A stretch of DNA of 64,000 bases from Alectoria sarmentosa (GCA_009733775.1 WOGZ01000021.1:171354-235353); one strand, 5' to 3'; counted from the first letter of the stretch, positions 10,718 to 23,700 are shown. Notes: generated by a model from the letters alone, not told the origin. A program made the numbers and translations.

Positions 10718-13539
10718 ATGTTCAAGTCCGTCAAGAACTATATCAAGCCTGGGAAGGAGGCTCCTTCCAAGGGCAACGATGTCTTACCAACAGCTACCAG
10801 TACCCCGGTTCCCAGATCCTACGCGACAACTCCTCATGCTAGCCGTCCACCCACCGGAGGCTACGGTCGAGCAAGCGGTGCTACGAGTTTCAGCGACATG
10901 GGTCTGATGAGTGCCACAGTCAACCTGATGCGTATGACACAGATCCAACAGCGACACTTGTGGTGCTTGCCTCAGCCTCCTGCTAATGAGGGAGCGGTTT
11001 ACAAGGTCAAGCCTGGAGAGTTCATAACCCATCCAGAGTCGCTGAAACAAACCAATGACGCTTTCTTCGAAGCTGCGGTAGAGCTCAACTCAAGGGTCAG
11101 TTCAAGCCCGATCGCGGATCAGAAAGCTTTACACCATAGCTGACAAGCATTTTAGGTGATGATCAGTATCAAAGACCGAGTTGTCACTGTGCTGCTGAGC
11201 CAACCGGATCTTCTCTACATCCCCATCCAGGATAACCTCCGCCTACAAATAGTGCCAGATGTAGAGTTCATACCTAGGTGCCAGCGAAGTCAGGGTGCTG
11301 CTTTCTGCAAAAACCAAGACATGTTGGTCGTCTGGGGCGACAGCGTCGATGCAACCGAACAACGTGCGGACAAGTATCTGAAGCAGATGGTAGAGGTCTT
11401 CTCTCAGGGCTTCGGCACCTACAGTGAGAAAGAGAAGGACTCTGTCATGGTGAAGGAAATGCCTCTGGACGGTTCCGAAGATGCATATTCCGGCGACGTG
11501 GATCCAGAAGAGAATTTCCAAGAGCCCCGCCGCAAGATTGTTCTGATACAAGCCGTTTTGACTGCATTGACACTTCTCCTGATCGTTGCCGCCATCGGGT
11601 CTGGATTTCGTCAGATCGCAATCGAGATTGGTATCGATCACAGCTACATTCGCCTCGCCTTTGTCATTGTAGTTCCGTTCCAGATGTGGCTTGCTTTGGT
11701 AAGCCGCCGCCTTGACCATTTTCCGATGTCGTTCGTTGCTAACAAATCTTGGAATAGTTCTTCATGCAATCTATTGCGGGTATGGTTGCCCAGATGATCG
11801 GTCCCACGCAACAGATGAGGCAAAACTCCAAGTTCTACTCCGGTATCAAACCAAGACCAATCTCACGCAACATTCTTCCTCACATGACCATTCAATGCCC
11901 CGTATACAAGGAAAGCCTCGAAGAAACCATCATTCCAACTATGGAGTCTGTCATGGCCGCTATTCGAACTTACGAGATGCAAGGAGGCACTGCCAACATC
12001 TTTGTCAACGAAGACGGAATGCAGGTTATCGACCCGGACGAGGCAGAACAGCGCAGGATCTATTACGACGAGCAAAGGATCGGCTGGTGTTCGCGGCCGA
12101 AACAAAGGACCCCCCCTAAGGCGGGAGGCAAGTTGTTCGGCAAATCCGAGAAGGCTCCTGAGTTGGAACCTGGCCAACAGTACTACCTTCGCGCCGGAAA
12201 ATTCAAGAAGGCTTCCAACATGAACTACTCGATGAGCGTCAGTGTTCGCATTGAGGACAAGCTTGCTCTCGTCAATCGACATCCGGAATGGACCCAAGAA
12301 GACGAGAATAGGGAGTATCAAAGATGCCTAGATGAGGTCGTCTACGAAGACGAAGGAAGGACTCAAGCCGGAGGCAATCTCCGCATTGGAGAATACATCT
12401 TGATTATTGATTCCGACACTCGTGTTCCTAACGACTGTTTCCTCGACGCCGTAAGCGAAATGGAACAATCACCTGAAGTGGCCATCATCCAATTCTCCTC
12501 TGGAGTTACCAATGTCTCGGACAGCTTCTTCGAAAATGGTATCACCTTCTTCACCAACCTTATCTACACCGCCATCAAGTATGCTGTAGCTAACGGTGAC
12601 GTTGCACCCTTCGTTGGGCACAACGCCGTTCTGCGCTGGTCAGCTCTCCAGGAGATTTCGTACGAGTTAGATGGTGTTGAGAAATACTGGTCCGAGAACA
12701 CTGTCTCGGAAGACTTCGACATGGCTCTCCGGTTGCAAATTGCAGGGTACATTGTTCGATTCGCATCCTACACCCTGGATGGCTTCAAAGAAGGTGTCTC
12801 GTTGACCGTCTATGATGAGTTGGCTCGTTGGGAGAAGTACGCTTACGGATGCAGCGAGCTGATCTTCCATCCCTTCAAGCAATGGTTCACCAAAGGCCCA
12901 TTCACGCCTCTGTTTAGAAGCTTTATGGGTTCGCCAATGGCACTGCCGTCCAAGATCACCATCATGGCCTACATCGGTACATACTACGCCATTGGATCAG
13001 CCTGGATCTTGACGCTGGCTAATTATATCCTCATCGGATGGTACAACGGCCATTTGGACCATTACTACATCGATTCGTTCAAGATATACGTTTCCATCAT
13101 TGTTGTCTTCAACGGTGTTGGCAATCTCGCCTTGGCAGTTCTCCGAGTTCGAAATAATGAGCAGGATCTTTTGCCCGCTCTGGTCAACAATTTCAAATGG
13201 GTTTTCCTGCTCACAATCTTCCTTGGCGGAATCTCCCTCCACGTCAGCCAGGCCATTCTTTGCCACTTGTTCGGAATCAACATCGAATGGGGTGCTACCG
13301 CCAAAGAAATTGAAGATATTCCCTTCGGCGAGGAGATCAAGAAAGTGTTCAGGAGGTTCTGGAAGATGTGGTTGTTCTGCATCGTTGTCGCTGCTGGCAT
13401 GGCTTACCTCTCCATTGGGGCCCCAGCTTTGTGGCGAATCGAGACTTTCACCTCAATTTGGCCAATCTCGACAGTCATCTTTGCCCATTTCGTCCTGCCG
13501 ATCGTACTCAACCCAGGTCTGATGCGCTTCAAGTGGTAA
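10718..13539 (+). CDS. Family 2 glycosyltransferase, multi-pass membrane protein (ZtGT2-like)
   Basis: A 900-residue protein from exons 10718..11095, 11156..11698 and 11758..13539; the 60- and 59-nt introns fall in phase. The catalytic domain shows the DxD-type motif IIDSDTRVP (Asp525/Asp527), the acceptor-side SEDFDMALRL near residue 625, and ELARWEKYAYGCSEL in the place of the processive QxxRW motif. Hydrophobic segments lie before the domain (about residues 265-310) and several more follow after FMGSPMALPSK. This layout fits membrane GT2 enzymes that make or export a polysaccharide. It is not a chitin synthase of the usual classes. It best matches the conserved fungal GT2 group that includes Zymoseptoria tritici ZtGT2, needed there for hyphal growth on surfaces; that match is from memory. 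The ATG sits in a good context (CATCACCATG). A 25-bp hairpin follows the stop. Confidence 0.88.
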
Positions 13540-13595
13540 CGGAATGGAAAAGGGACTACAGGGGTCTGGCGTTTTGGGTTGCATGCATATTTCCC

Positions 13596-13620
13596 CCACA
13601 CTGCCTTGCATGCAGTGTGG
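13596..13620 (+). other. Short perfect hairpin in the GT2 3' flank
   Basis: CCACACTGC and GCAGTGTGG pair perfectly around a 7-nt loop, 57 nt after the GT2 stop codon, and a run of T follows at 13624-13630. It looks like a bacterial intrinsic terminator, but this is a eukaryote, so an RNA-level 3' UTR stem or chance are the reasonable readings. Confidence 0.5.
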
Positions 13621-14003
13621 TGCTTTTTTTCGGACACGCTCGTTCAAATCGGATATCCCTTTGCTGTTCGGCGTTGTGGGTTGGCTCGTTGGTGACGAAA
13701 GCAACAGGTCAGCTGTCAATGAACATAGATTTATAGAGAGTTATGGTTCGTAATATCTAATCAAAGAAGCATGAGACTTCAAATTCATCTTCAGAACTAC
13801 AGTCTTGACCTGGAAATCTGGTGCTTCAATGAGACTTGGCGCTCGCAGGCTTCCATACGTTGCCAAAAATAGAAAGGTTTGAATTGTGCATGGTCGTGGT
13901 CGGTAGATCTTCGGCCAGGTTGACAAGCGAGTATTTACAATCGCGTTCTTTAGAATTCTGCGCGCTGAACACTGTATGAAGAATAATCCCAAAGAATGCG
14001 CGT

Positions 14004-16963
14004 ATGGGTGATGAGAAAGCCCAGCGCCTTGATGACGCGCTGTCGTCTCTCGTAGACATCCTAATTCCCACCCTATCGGACGAAGATGAAGCCGCTGCAG
14101 ATGAACGGCACGACGATGCCTTGGAGCTGGCTAGGAACATAATTGACAAGTAAGAAGCCTATGGATGTATAATTGACATTGTCTGACTCTTCTCTGTAGC
14201 CAGGGTAGTCCAGGAGTAGTCTCAGACGTCAATCATGCCGCCGAATTGATCAGGAAGAAATGTAAGCCGCTCCCCTCCAATACTTCGCCCTGGACACAAG
14301 CATGTTGACCCACTCAAGTACGCCGCGACAACGACTCTCCGGACAAAGAAGTTCAGTTCTCGAACCTCTATGCTCGACTCCTTACGCAGCCCGTGTTGTC
14401 GCAGAAGTGGTCAATCCTATACTTGCTGCACCAATTAGCGGATTCGGATCCAGAAGGCGGAGGGCTCATTGCGGACGGCCTACGTCCCAAAAGTCGGGAT
14501 TCAGGGTTGGGGAGAAACAATGATGGTCAGGATCAGCAGGTGTACGAGGATGCGTTTGCGACGGCTGGGCTTCCGAGGCTGCCGCCACCCTTGCAAGAGA
14601 GCCGGCCGACAGGCAGGTTGAATGGTGGGGGGCCTGCTGAGCGGAGGGCCTACCAGAGGCAGAGCAGGAAGGCAGAGAAGGCTGAACACAGCGATACCGA
14701 AGCGGAGAAGAGCCATTCCACGGGGCCCTCCGAAGCTGCTCTTCTGCGCGACCTCCCTTTCACTCTCCAAGGCTTGTCATCTACCAACCTGCCCTTTACG
14801 TCTTTGACTACTCTCGACCTCCCCCCAAATCTACCGATACCTATCATTTCGCTTCTACACACGCTGGCCGAACCGTCATTACTATACCGAAGCCTCTCGG
14901 ACTTCGTAGAGTCCCGAGATGAAGGGTTGATAGGCCAGAGCTTGCGGTCTGCGATTGGCAGTGAATTAAGGTCGTATCTCGGCTTGATTTCAACATTGGA
15001 AGGTGAGATACGGAGAGCGGTTGCATCCCTGGACAACAATGAACAGCAGGGTCGAGTTGGGAAAGCCGGCGTTACGCTGAAGCGTTGTGTTGTTTGGACG
15101 AGAGAGGCCACGATGGGTTTACGATTGATGAGTCTCATGGTCGAAAAGGCCAAAAGCGGGAAGGGAGGCCAACTAATTTCGATGATACACGCCTTCTCGA
15201 CGTCTCATGGCGATCCTTTTGTTGGCGCGTTTGCAGAGCGGATGCTTTCTCATGTAACACGGCCTTTCTACGACATGCTACGACAGTGGATATACGACGG
15301 AGAACTTTCTGATCCCTACCAAGAATTCTTTGTGACGGAGCAAGATGCGCATGAACAGAGCGAGGACCCTCGAAGAGCTCCAGCGACGAGTGTGTGGGAA
15401 GAGAAATACAAGCTGGATGAGACGATGATACCAAGTATCGTTACGGAGGATTTTGCGAGAAAAGTCTTCCTCATTGGAAAGAGCTTGAACTTCATCCGAT
15501 ACGGCTGCGGCGACTCTGCTTGGGTAGAAGCCTACTGCAAAGAAGCCTCAAGAGAGTTGCGGTACGGCGACACGGCGACACTCGAGACGTCAATCGACAA
15601 AGCCTACAAAGCAACAATGGCCCGTCTCATATACCTGATGGACGACAAATTCCAACTCTTTGAACATCTAAATGCCTTGAAACGGTACCTCCTTCTCGGC
15701 CAAGGCGACTTCATCGCTCTCCTGATGGAATCCCTCTCCACAAACCTCGACAGACCAGCCGGCTCACAGTACCGCCACACCCTCACAGCTCAACTCGAGC
15801 ACGCCATTCGCGGCTCAAATGCCCAATTCGATTCCCCAGACATCCTCCGCCGCCTCGACGCCCGCCTCACAGAGATGGAGAAAGGAGACACGGGCTGGGA
15901 CGTCTTCACTCTCGAATACAAGGTGGACGCCCCGGTAGATGTCATCATAACGCCCTGGGCAAACCGACAGTATCTCAAAATCTTCAACCTCCTCTGGCGC
16001 GTCAAGCGAGTCGAATTCGCCCTCGGCAGCACTTGGCGGCGCTGCATGACGGGCGCTCGTGGCGTTCTGGCGGTCGTCGATGCGAAGATGAGCCGGGATT
16101 GGAAAAGCGCACGCTGTTGCATTGCAGAAATGATTCATTTCGTCAATCAACTGCAGTACTACATTCTCTTCGAAGTCATCGAAGCATCCTGGGACCAACT
16201 GGACGCCGCGATCCACAAACAGGATTGCACCCTCGACGATCTCATCGGAGCACATACCAAATACCTGAAAGCCATAACCCACAAAGGCCTCCTCGGCTCT
16301 GTCCGCCACAACAGCGTCACTGGCAACCGCGAAGACGTCTTCACAGCCCAATTGCACGAATTGCTGAAGATTATGCTGGCCTACAAAGACGCAGTGGATG
16401 GCCTCTACTCCTTCTCCGTCACCGAGTTCACCCGCCAGCAGGAACTGGCGGCGAAGATCGAAACGCGAACCGCACAGGGGAAATGGGGCCTGACTGAAAA
16501 TGACGACGAGGAACTCAGCTCACCCATCACCGCTGGCAAAGCAGCTGCCCAACAGGCCAGCGGTGCCGACTCCCCCTTTCCAATCGCCAGCCTCGGCCTC
16601 ACCGGAAGTAGCGGAGACGACGCCATGCTGCCTGCCTTGCGCAAGCGCTTGCAAGGTCTGAGTGCGGATTTCAAGACGAGGATTAACAATCTGTTGGGAG
16701 ACTTACTGGTGCAGCCGGACGTGGACATGAAGTTCTTGGCCGTGGTCATGAATTTCAACGACGTTTATACGCCGAGGAAGAGGAGAAGGGAGGGGCATCG
16801 GGAGAAGAAGACGCCGGGGCAGGGGGAGGCGGGTCAGAAGGAGAATGCGGAGGCAAGGACGGCTTCCAGGGCGGAAGCAAAGGGCAAGGGCAAAGAAAGT
16901 GGAGCATCTTTGGGTGCAGCGGCGAAGGGGGCAGAGAAGGGGACTAAGGTGCTTGCCAAGTAG
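14004..16963 (+). CDS. Gamma-tubulin complex component 3 (GCP3/Spc98/Alp6)
   Basis: A 950-residue protein from exons 14004..14149, 14200..14261 and 14319..16963. The joins give IIDN|QGSPGVVSD and RKK|LRRDNDSPDK, with phases that agree. The GRIP1-type region includes LLRDLPFTLQGLSS, GLRLMSLMVEKAK and the FAERMLSHVTRPFYDML helix. The GRIP2-type region includes ALKRYLLLGQGDFIALLMES, the strongly conserved FTLEYKVDAPVDVIITP, and LKIFNLLWRVKRVEF. GCP3 pairs with GCP2 and gamma-tubulin to nucleate microtubules at spindle pole bodies and septa. The last 100 residues are a charged Lys/Glu/Ala tail that looks disordered and is not part of the family core. The gene converges on the WKF gene, 199 bp away. 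Confidence 0.93.
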
Positions 16964-17162
16964 TCGAGGCAGGGAGTACTAGGCGATCGTCGGCGTTTGA
17001 CCGTGGCTCTGGAAGGTTGACCGTTGGGGTATGGATTCGGCGGTGGTTTTCTCTCTGACGCACAGGGCGTGAAATCTGATACGCGAATCGGTGCAATCCT
17101 TTTTTTGGCTGTATTTACAGGGCTGTGCGGCTCCTGCGTTTGCGACATCTATCTGCTGCGTT

Positions 17163-19043
17163 TCATTCCGAATCCGAGTCCCCACTGGAGCTCGTGCCAG
17201 AGCCGGATCCTGAGCTCGAAGTCTCGTCCCCGCTGGGTTCATTGACGCTTCGCTTCGTATTCACTTTCTGCGGCTGTTGCTGCTGCCGCTGCTGCTCATC
17301 CTCCTTCTCCCCATTGCCACTACTACTACTGCTGCTGCTCTCGCTGCTGCTCTCGTCATCATCCGGCACCCCCGTCCGCCTCTTGTGCTTTCTTTTCCTC
17401 TTCGGCTTCATGCCCGCATCGGGCATCTTGACCCCATGGGCTCCGTTGGCTCCATTGGGTTGCCCCAATCCATGTGCACCGCCAAACCCATTCACGTTGT
17501 TCATGCCAACAGCCTGCGCAGCCCCATCATCACCAAAAACCACCTTCTTCCCCCGACTCCCCCTCGCTATTCCTCCCGCATCTATCACCTCCACCCCACC
17601 CATCCCCATCCCCACTCCTCTTCCCAGTCTTGGTGCAGGTCCGGGATCTCGCGCGGCTTGCGCAAGTTGTGCTATTCCCGAGTCCATTCGACGTCCAGGG
17701 TCACCTCCAAAGGCATTTCGCTGCGTTAATGGAACACTGTTACCCTCCGCAGCTTGCTCCTCCTCTCCGACATTCCACAACACGATCTCCGCCCTCCTTC
17801 TCTTGCGGACTCGCTCCTCCCATTCTTCTTTTTCGCCTAGGAGTTCCCAGTCGCGCTCTTCACGCTCTCCTTCTTTTTCTCTCAATATCTGTTTAATTCT
17901 GGCAACCGCGGCTTCATAGTCCCTGCGTCGGCGTGCATTGCATTGCGCGACTGTCTCATTCTCCATCTTTTCGGTTTCCGAAGATTCGGATGCCAGCCAC
18001 TTCTCGTCTTCCTCCACGATTGAAAGGGCTTCTTTCCGTATCCGTGACCGCGCTGAGGTGCCTTCGAGGCCACGGATGTAGGAGAGAAGTGCGGGGTCGT
18101 AGGATGGAGGAATGTGGGTAATGGAGAAGAGATGTTTGAGGATTTGGTTCTGATGCGGTTTGGAAAATTTCCAGGTTTGAGGGGATGTGTGGTGGGTGGT
18201 GAGGTAGGTGAGGACGGGATCGAAGCGTGAGGGGCCAGGACCTGATGATGTTTTGGGAAGTCTAGTCTTGGCTTTTTTTGTGGATTTGGTGGCTTTCTTG
18301 GAGGATGATTCTGAGGTTGAGGTTGAAGGTAATGGAACTGATGCAGGTGAAGGCGACTCTGGTGAAGCGACAATGGAAGGTGCGACTGATCTGAGCGCTG
18401 GACTGATGGTTGAAGGGTCGAATGAGGGATCAATTGCTATCTGCTTTGCAATCCAGGTTTTATAGAGGCCTTTGACACTGTCGCCGTCCTTAGTCTTGGT
18501 GTCTGGGGTGAATGAAACGGATTTCCCTTTTGAGGCAGGAGTAGTCTTCAATGCGTGTGGAGGCGAGCTTCCTTGTTCATGGGTGCTGCCTGATTCACCG
18601 TTGGCAGATAACGTAGAATCGCCTGCTTTCGCTTTCGACTTCTTAATTTCCTTGGGGGGCTGTTCGAAATTCGCAGGCTCTTTCACGGAATCATCATCAT
18701 CGACGCCTTCTGCAGACTCGTTGGCCTCATGCATCGACTTCTTAATCTTCTTCCTAGTCTTGGCCACATTTCGAGGCCCATGAGAAGACCCATTGCCATT
18801 GACTGCTTCTCCAACCCCTTCTGCCCTCGGCTTGGACTTCTTGGCCTTCTTCGCAGACCCTTGTATAAGCGCATACTCTACCACATCTTCTTCACCCGCA
18901 GCTATCTTCCGCTTCTTGCGGTTGGTAGTGCCATTTTGGCTAGGTTGAGCATCTCCAGGCTCTTCTTTGGCAAACTTGAGCTTCAATCCCAATTTTTTCC
19001 ACGCGGGCACGTGCTTCTGGATTGGCTCGGGGATGGGAGCCAT
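17163..19043 (-). CDS. WKF-domain (C7orf50-like) nucleolar-type protein
   Basis: A single-exon 626-residue protein. The N-terminus is very basic and disordered (KKAKKSKPRAEG, KTRKKIKKS) with nuclear-localisation-like clusters. The recognisable part is a WKF domain at about residues 280-345: the block TSPQTWKFSKPHQNQILKHL is followed by PALLSYIRGLEG. A charged coiled-coil-like stretch follows (REKEGEREERDWELLGEKEE). The C-terminus is a Ser/Asp/Glu-rich tail with Gln runs. Human C7orf50 and its relatives are linked to the nucleolus and ribosome production, so the same is inferred here. The serine-rich tail creates a 264-codon open frame on the opposite strand, which is a composition artefact. 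It lies tandem to UBC12, whose stop is 368 bp upstream. Confidence 0.8.
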   Translation of the reverse strand: MAPIPEPIQKHVPAWKKLGLKLKFAKEEPGDAQPSQNGTTNRKKRKIAAGEEDVVEYALIQGSAKKAKKSKPRAEGVGEAVNGNGSSHGPRNVAKTRKKIKKSMHEANESAEGVDDDDSVKEPANFEQPPKEIKKSKAKAGDSTLSANGESGSTHEQGSSPPHALKTTPASKGKSVSFTPDTKTKDGDSVKGLYKTWIAKQIAIDPSFDPSTISPALRSVAPSIVASPESPSPASVPLPSTSTSESSSKKATKSTKKAKTRLPKTSSGPGPSRFDPVLTYLTTHHTSPQTWKFSKPHQNQILKHLFSITHIPPSYDPALLSYIRGLEGTSARSRIRKEALSIVEEDEKWLASESSETEKMENETVAQCNARRRRDYEAAVARIKQILREKEGEREERDWELLGEKEEWEERVRKRRRAEIVLWNVGEEEQAAEGNSVPLTQRNAFGGDPGRRMDSGIAQLAQAARDPGPAPRLGRGVGMGMGGVEVIDAGGIARGSRGKKVVFGDDGAAQAVGMNNVNGFGGAHGLGQPNGANGAHGVKMPDAGMKPKRKRKHKRRTGVPDDDESSSESSSSSSSGNGEKEDEQQRQQQQPQKVNTKRSVNEPSGDETSSSGSGSGTSSSGDSDSE

Positions 19044-19411
19044 GGAATTTCTCAGTCATGAAGGTTTTGGGACAGGTCATGGGACGCTCGGTGCCTTTCT
19101 ATTCCGTTGCTGGCGCGTTGTTGATTGTAGCAAGGAAGTTTTAGAAAATGTGCAAAGATTTCGGAGCTGCTGGCGGAAGGATTCCGCCAGGCAGATATTT
19201 GATGCCCTATTGCTAGTTGAATAGCTTCCAGTATTTGCACTCCCAAAGATCGGAATGTAAGATTTTCACGGTACTTGATATCTACAGAAGTAAGAGCCCT
19301 ATTAAGCCATAATTACCATATCAGCATCCACGCCCATCGCTACAGCCTCATCTATGCATATGCCGCTCAAACGCCCATCATAGGTATTTTGCCAAGGCAT
19401 CGTAGACGTAT

Positions 19412-20229
19412 CTACTTGCCAATAACCCTCTCGTAATTCTCGTGCTTGACGGCCCCTCCGCTCATTGATGTCCGTACATTCCTCTTGAAGCCTTCCCGAT
19501 TTGACCGTAGGTCCTCCGCTGCCTCTTTATTCAGAGGATCCGAGGCATTGGGTTCGAGAAAGAGGAACTGTAGAGCGTGGCTGTTAGCTAGAGTCCATTT
19601 CTCTATCACTTTCCAAGCTTTGTACCCCCCCATCCCATCGTAATCCGCCTCTCCCCACCTCAGATCGTGACGTACCTGCAATCCAACAATAACAGCATTC
19701 AGATTCAACACCGGCTTCCAGTCCTCCCTCAGAATATTTAAGCACACATTCCCCTCAAGATCAATATTCGGATGATAGATTTTCTGCGTGCATTTCACCT
19801 TCGGCGGATCATGAGGAAAGTTCTGATTGATGGCGAAGTTGAAGTGGAAGCTGCCGCCTTTGTACATTCCTTCGTCCGGCTCGATGGTCAGGGTGAAGTT
19901 CAGGATGTCATCGGGGTTGGGGAAAGATGTTTTCATAGTGCGGCCGAGGGTACCTTCGAGTTCTGCGAGGTCTGAGGGTGGGAGAAGGATCAGCCCAGGC
20001 GTTCCACATGGGGAGCTGGAAGTGCATGTTATAGCCGTACCTTTCTGTACTCGTAGTTGAGCTGCTGTCACCTTCTTCTTCTTGGGCCCTACTCCCTCGG
20101 CGTTCGCGTCCTTCTGCTGCTGCTGTTTCTGCGGTCGTATGTCAGGCCGGTGCCACATGTAACATCCTCACGAAGGCTGTAGCGCAGCGTTGGAATGTAG
20201 AGACTCACCATAGACCATATTTTTAGCAT
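19412..20229 (-). CDS. UBC12: NEDD8-conjugating enzyme Ubc12
   Basis: A 186-residue E2 enzyme from four exons on the minus strand: 20209..20229, 20041..20128, 19676..19971 and 19412..19567. The first exon codes only the seven residues MLKIWSM. This matches the N-terminal docking peptide of Ubc12 that binds the NEDD8 E1, so the start is firm. Then come GPKKKKVTAAQLRVQK and the UBC fold, with HPN at about 103-105 and the catalytic cysteine Cys113 in NVCLNILREDW. The FLEPNASDPLN loop follows. Ubc12 transfers NEDD8/Rub1 to cullins and so activates SCF ubiquitin ligases. Length is normal for the family. The 5' flank (20230-20768) shows nothing else recognisable. Confidence 0.95.
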
Positions 20230-20768
20230 CTTTGCAAATTTAGAGATTTATAGTGTCCAGTCAAAGTCAGGGTATGGAGGAATCGGCTCGCAATGCGGCT
20301 ATCAGTGTTAACGAGACGTTCGGGGTGACGATGCTGTTGGGCTTGTGATTGCTCGGAGTGTGACGTTGTATTGAGTTTGAAAACGGGGCGAGATAGCTCT
20401 GATATCACTGGGTTATAAGTTGAAGGATATGATGGGGGTTTAATCGTATTCGAAGGTTGTGTTGTCTGAGACGCAGCGGCAATCCGCCACGCGATCTGAC
20501 TACTAGCTTTATCAAAGATGCATAAGAAATGAGAGAATACTTCCTGACACATATCCTACACAAAACGTGGTCACACACAGCTATGGGCATGATCGTCATA
20601 TGGTTTTTGGTAGATGGCGTTTGGTAGATACCAAAGTTTTGGGTTTCATTACACGCAAGGTCAATTTACAGATGCTGTGTTCCTCATCCAGCCCACGAGG
20701 GTACGGCTGATAATCCAATATGCACGCGTACCAATGCAACGCTTCGATAGTCATCAACAACGTTCCTT

Positions 20769-23700
20769 CTACCTCCGATTGAAACAGCACAGCAAGCCAG
20801 ACTTGCCCAGGAACCAGCAGCATCCGATGAAGCGGATCACGGACAAGGCAGCAGTAGACCAGAGCAGGGCTCGGAAGAAATTCGACGTCCTGGCTGTCGA
20901 ACTATTCTGCACATTGTCATTAGTAACATTTCCAAGCACTCAAAAAGGACAAGGCATCATACCGACAATCCCAACGAAGTCAAATCGCTGCTCGTAATAC
21001 CAACAGCAAGCAAAGCGTTCGAGAAGATCCATGCCGTGACCAATCTTGTTCTGAAGCTCTTGTACGAATCCTCCAAGGTTTTTTTCTCGACAATCACCGG
21101 CGGGTGGTATTCAGCCAATGCACGCATGACCGTGATCTCAAATTGGCTATCGATATCCGCTTGAGGTTTGTCGGGCTCTTCGATGATGGCGGCTTTGCCG
21201 TCTCCTGTCTTCGTGGTTTGGGCTGATGGCAGAACATCGGCTTTATCGGAACCTTTAGTTCCCCACGACACGTCGTGCCAATTGCTGAAGGCGTAGACGT
21301 TGAGGATGTTGACATAGGACGACATGAGGCAAAGATACTGTGGGAACGAAGTGAACATATGCCATGGATCCAGGTACATGAAGGAAGCCACGAAGTACAA
21401 ACCAAAGGTAGCTGCCAAAGCAATGAGAATAATGCCTGAACTTGACGAGGAAAAGAAAGTCTTGAAGAAGTCATCAAGACCATTATGTGTCTCGATTTCC
21501 GTTTCATTGTGACCGGTGAGAGCTCGAACCACCAAGAACATTGACAATACCACAATATAGACCTGGATGATACCGAAGAGCAGGAAAGACATGATATATG
21601 TCCATCTCGATCTATTACCATTGTCAACGAAGTGTTGCAAGCGGGGATTGGTATTCACCTACCCTTTAGGCCGATTTCCCAGAGCTAGAATGAATTGCAG
21701 GAGGACACAGCCAAGGTAGAGATATTGCAGCACTGTATTAATGATTGGGGTGACTGTGTTGCCAAAGGGAAAGGCTTTGTTTTGGTTCGCAACACTGGGA
21801 GTCCCAACAAGATCCATGATGACACTGGTCGTGAGCCAGAAGGAAGCTGAATCGATTAGGTCTCTAGCTCGTGTTTGGATACTTGAAATTACTAACCGAG
21901 CGAAAACCATGAGAGGAACACGGAAAAAATGTTGTATAGCAATTGGATATGGAAGAAGAACATGCGGACGATATTATGACTGCTTTTGTACATCCTTCCA
22001 AAATGCATCAGTGAGTAGATACTGGCTGCGAAGGAGCCGTTGAGCCATCTTCGTCGTTGCCCGATGAATTCTGGAGCACCCTCAGGAACATCAGTTTCGC
22101 CCTTGGAGGCCTTCACGTAGGTCAAGTGCCACTTTTCTCCAGCTTTGGCGACAAGTTCAAAACACAGAATTCGATCCTCGGCCAAGAACATATTCTTTTT
22201 GAAGATGTTCATATTCTCAATGCCTTTACCCGCATTGATCTTTGCAGCAGTGTGGTCACCATGGAAATACTGGTTGAGAGGGCGTCCCATGATAGCACGA
22301 AATCGGTATGCAGAGAACGCTCCCGGAAGAACGCTGACGTATCCAAAAGAGCTTTCCAGCGGTTTGTCCAGGATATTACTGATCTTGTATTCAAAGTTCT
22401 GGGCTGCCACGAGCGGATTCATAAGGTTTTTCCACCCTTTACCTAACATAGCGTGGATTTCTCCACAAGCTCCACCAAGATCTTTGTCATTGTAAAATGC
22501 TTCCCACAGTGCAAGGAGAGATTTTGGCCCAGGCTTTGTCCCGGCATCCAAAAGAATGCAGACTTCCGGGTTCAGGATCTTACCAAAAGCGTTGAATAGC
22601 CATCGATGAGAGTTGATTTTCTTGCTATTCTTTTGTTTGAGACAAAATATCATTTGTACCGGAGGAAGCGTACTGGGGCCATCATCCTGGGGTTGTATAA
22701 GTTTCTGATTGGGCGTGACCGAAAGCTGCGTAGTGTATTCGAAGATATGGGCTGTGGTTTCTTTGCCGTCGACGTCTTTCTTCATCACACCATCTTGGTA
22801 GATGCCAATTGTGGCCAAGACGTCCAGGGTTTCCTTGTCGCAGGGATCGATCCCATCGAAGACCAGACACACGACAATCTTTTGCCAAGCAGGGCCTCCT
22901 TTATTCCAGAACTCTGTCTTCTTGATGTTGACAATGTCGCGAACATTTTGCATGACACCGTGAAGGGTACGCGCAGTTAGCACTTTGTCTTCGTTGTAGT
23001 ACGTGATGGCGATGAGGAGTTCGGTATGGCGGTTGTACATGGCTGGCCGAAGATTGTAGCCATTTTTGAGGGTGAATTCATTAGGGTCGCAAGTTGCAGC
23101 AGTGTCTGAAGATGATTAGCGACAGCACATTTCTAGGCTCGAATTCTGCGTACATCTCAAATGCGTGAACTCCTCACTGCCTCCCTCTAGATCGCTCCTA
23201 TACTTCGCCTGTATAGCGTTCTGGATAGCGCTGGGAACCGGATAGTCCACACTCAGGACCGAACCCTGAACAAGTTTCACTTTACGAGTCGCGTATCGCC
23301 TCAAGCCATTCGCTCCAGGTGCTTGCCTCTGCTTCCATGCTTCTGTCGAGCTAGTTTCACTTCTCTCATATGGAGACGGCGCTCGCCCAGGCACGCCAAA
23401 TGCCGCTGTGGGGTCATCGAGAGTCGAGCTGTAGCCATCCCTGTGATATCCGTTGTAAGGAGTTGCTTGTGACTTGTGATCCCCAACATATGATTCCGTC
23501 AGAGTGTAGTTCGAAGCAGGCCTCATAGGGGGAGTTGCGGTCCCGGAGTGAGGCTCATCGAATGGCCCATTGAAGGGCCCTTGATCGTGGGGCAAGAGGG
23601 CTCGTTCGTCTTCCTCGTCAGATCCGTCGTGTGGAGGTAGATGATACTGCTACATCGAGTGTTAGCGAAGGGCCGCAAACCCTGGAGACACAATACTAAC

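Noticed and set aside
10718..13539. GT2 protein considered as a chitin synthase
   Set aside because: It lacks QRRRW and the EDRxL chitin synthase blocks, although it shares the GT2 fold motifs.
17125..17919. 264-codon open frame on the plus strand
   Set aside because: It lies exactly antisense to the WKF-domain gene and is a Ser/Pro/Leu low-complexity product of that gene's repetitive acidic tail.
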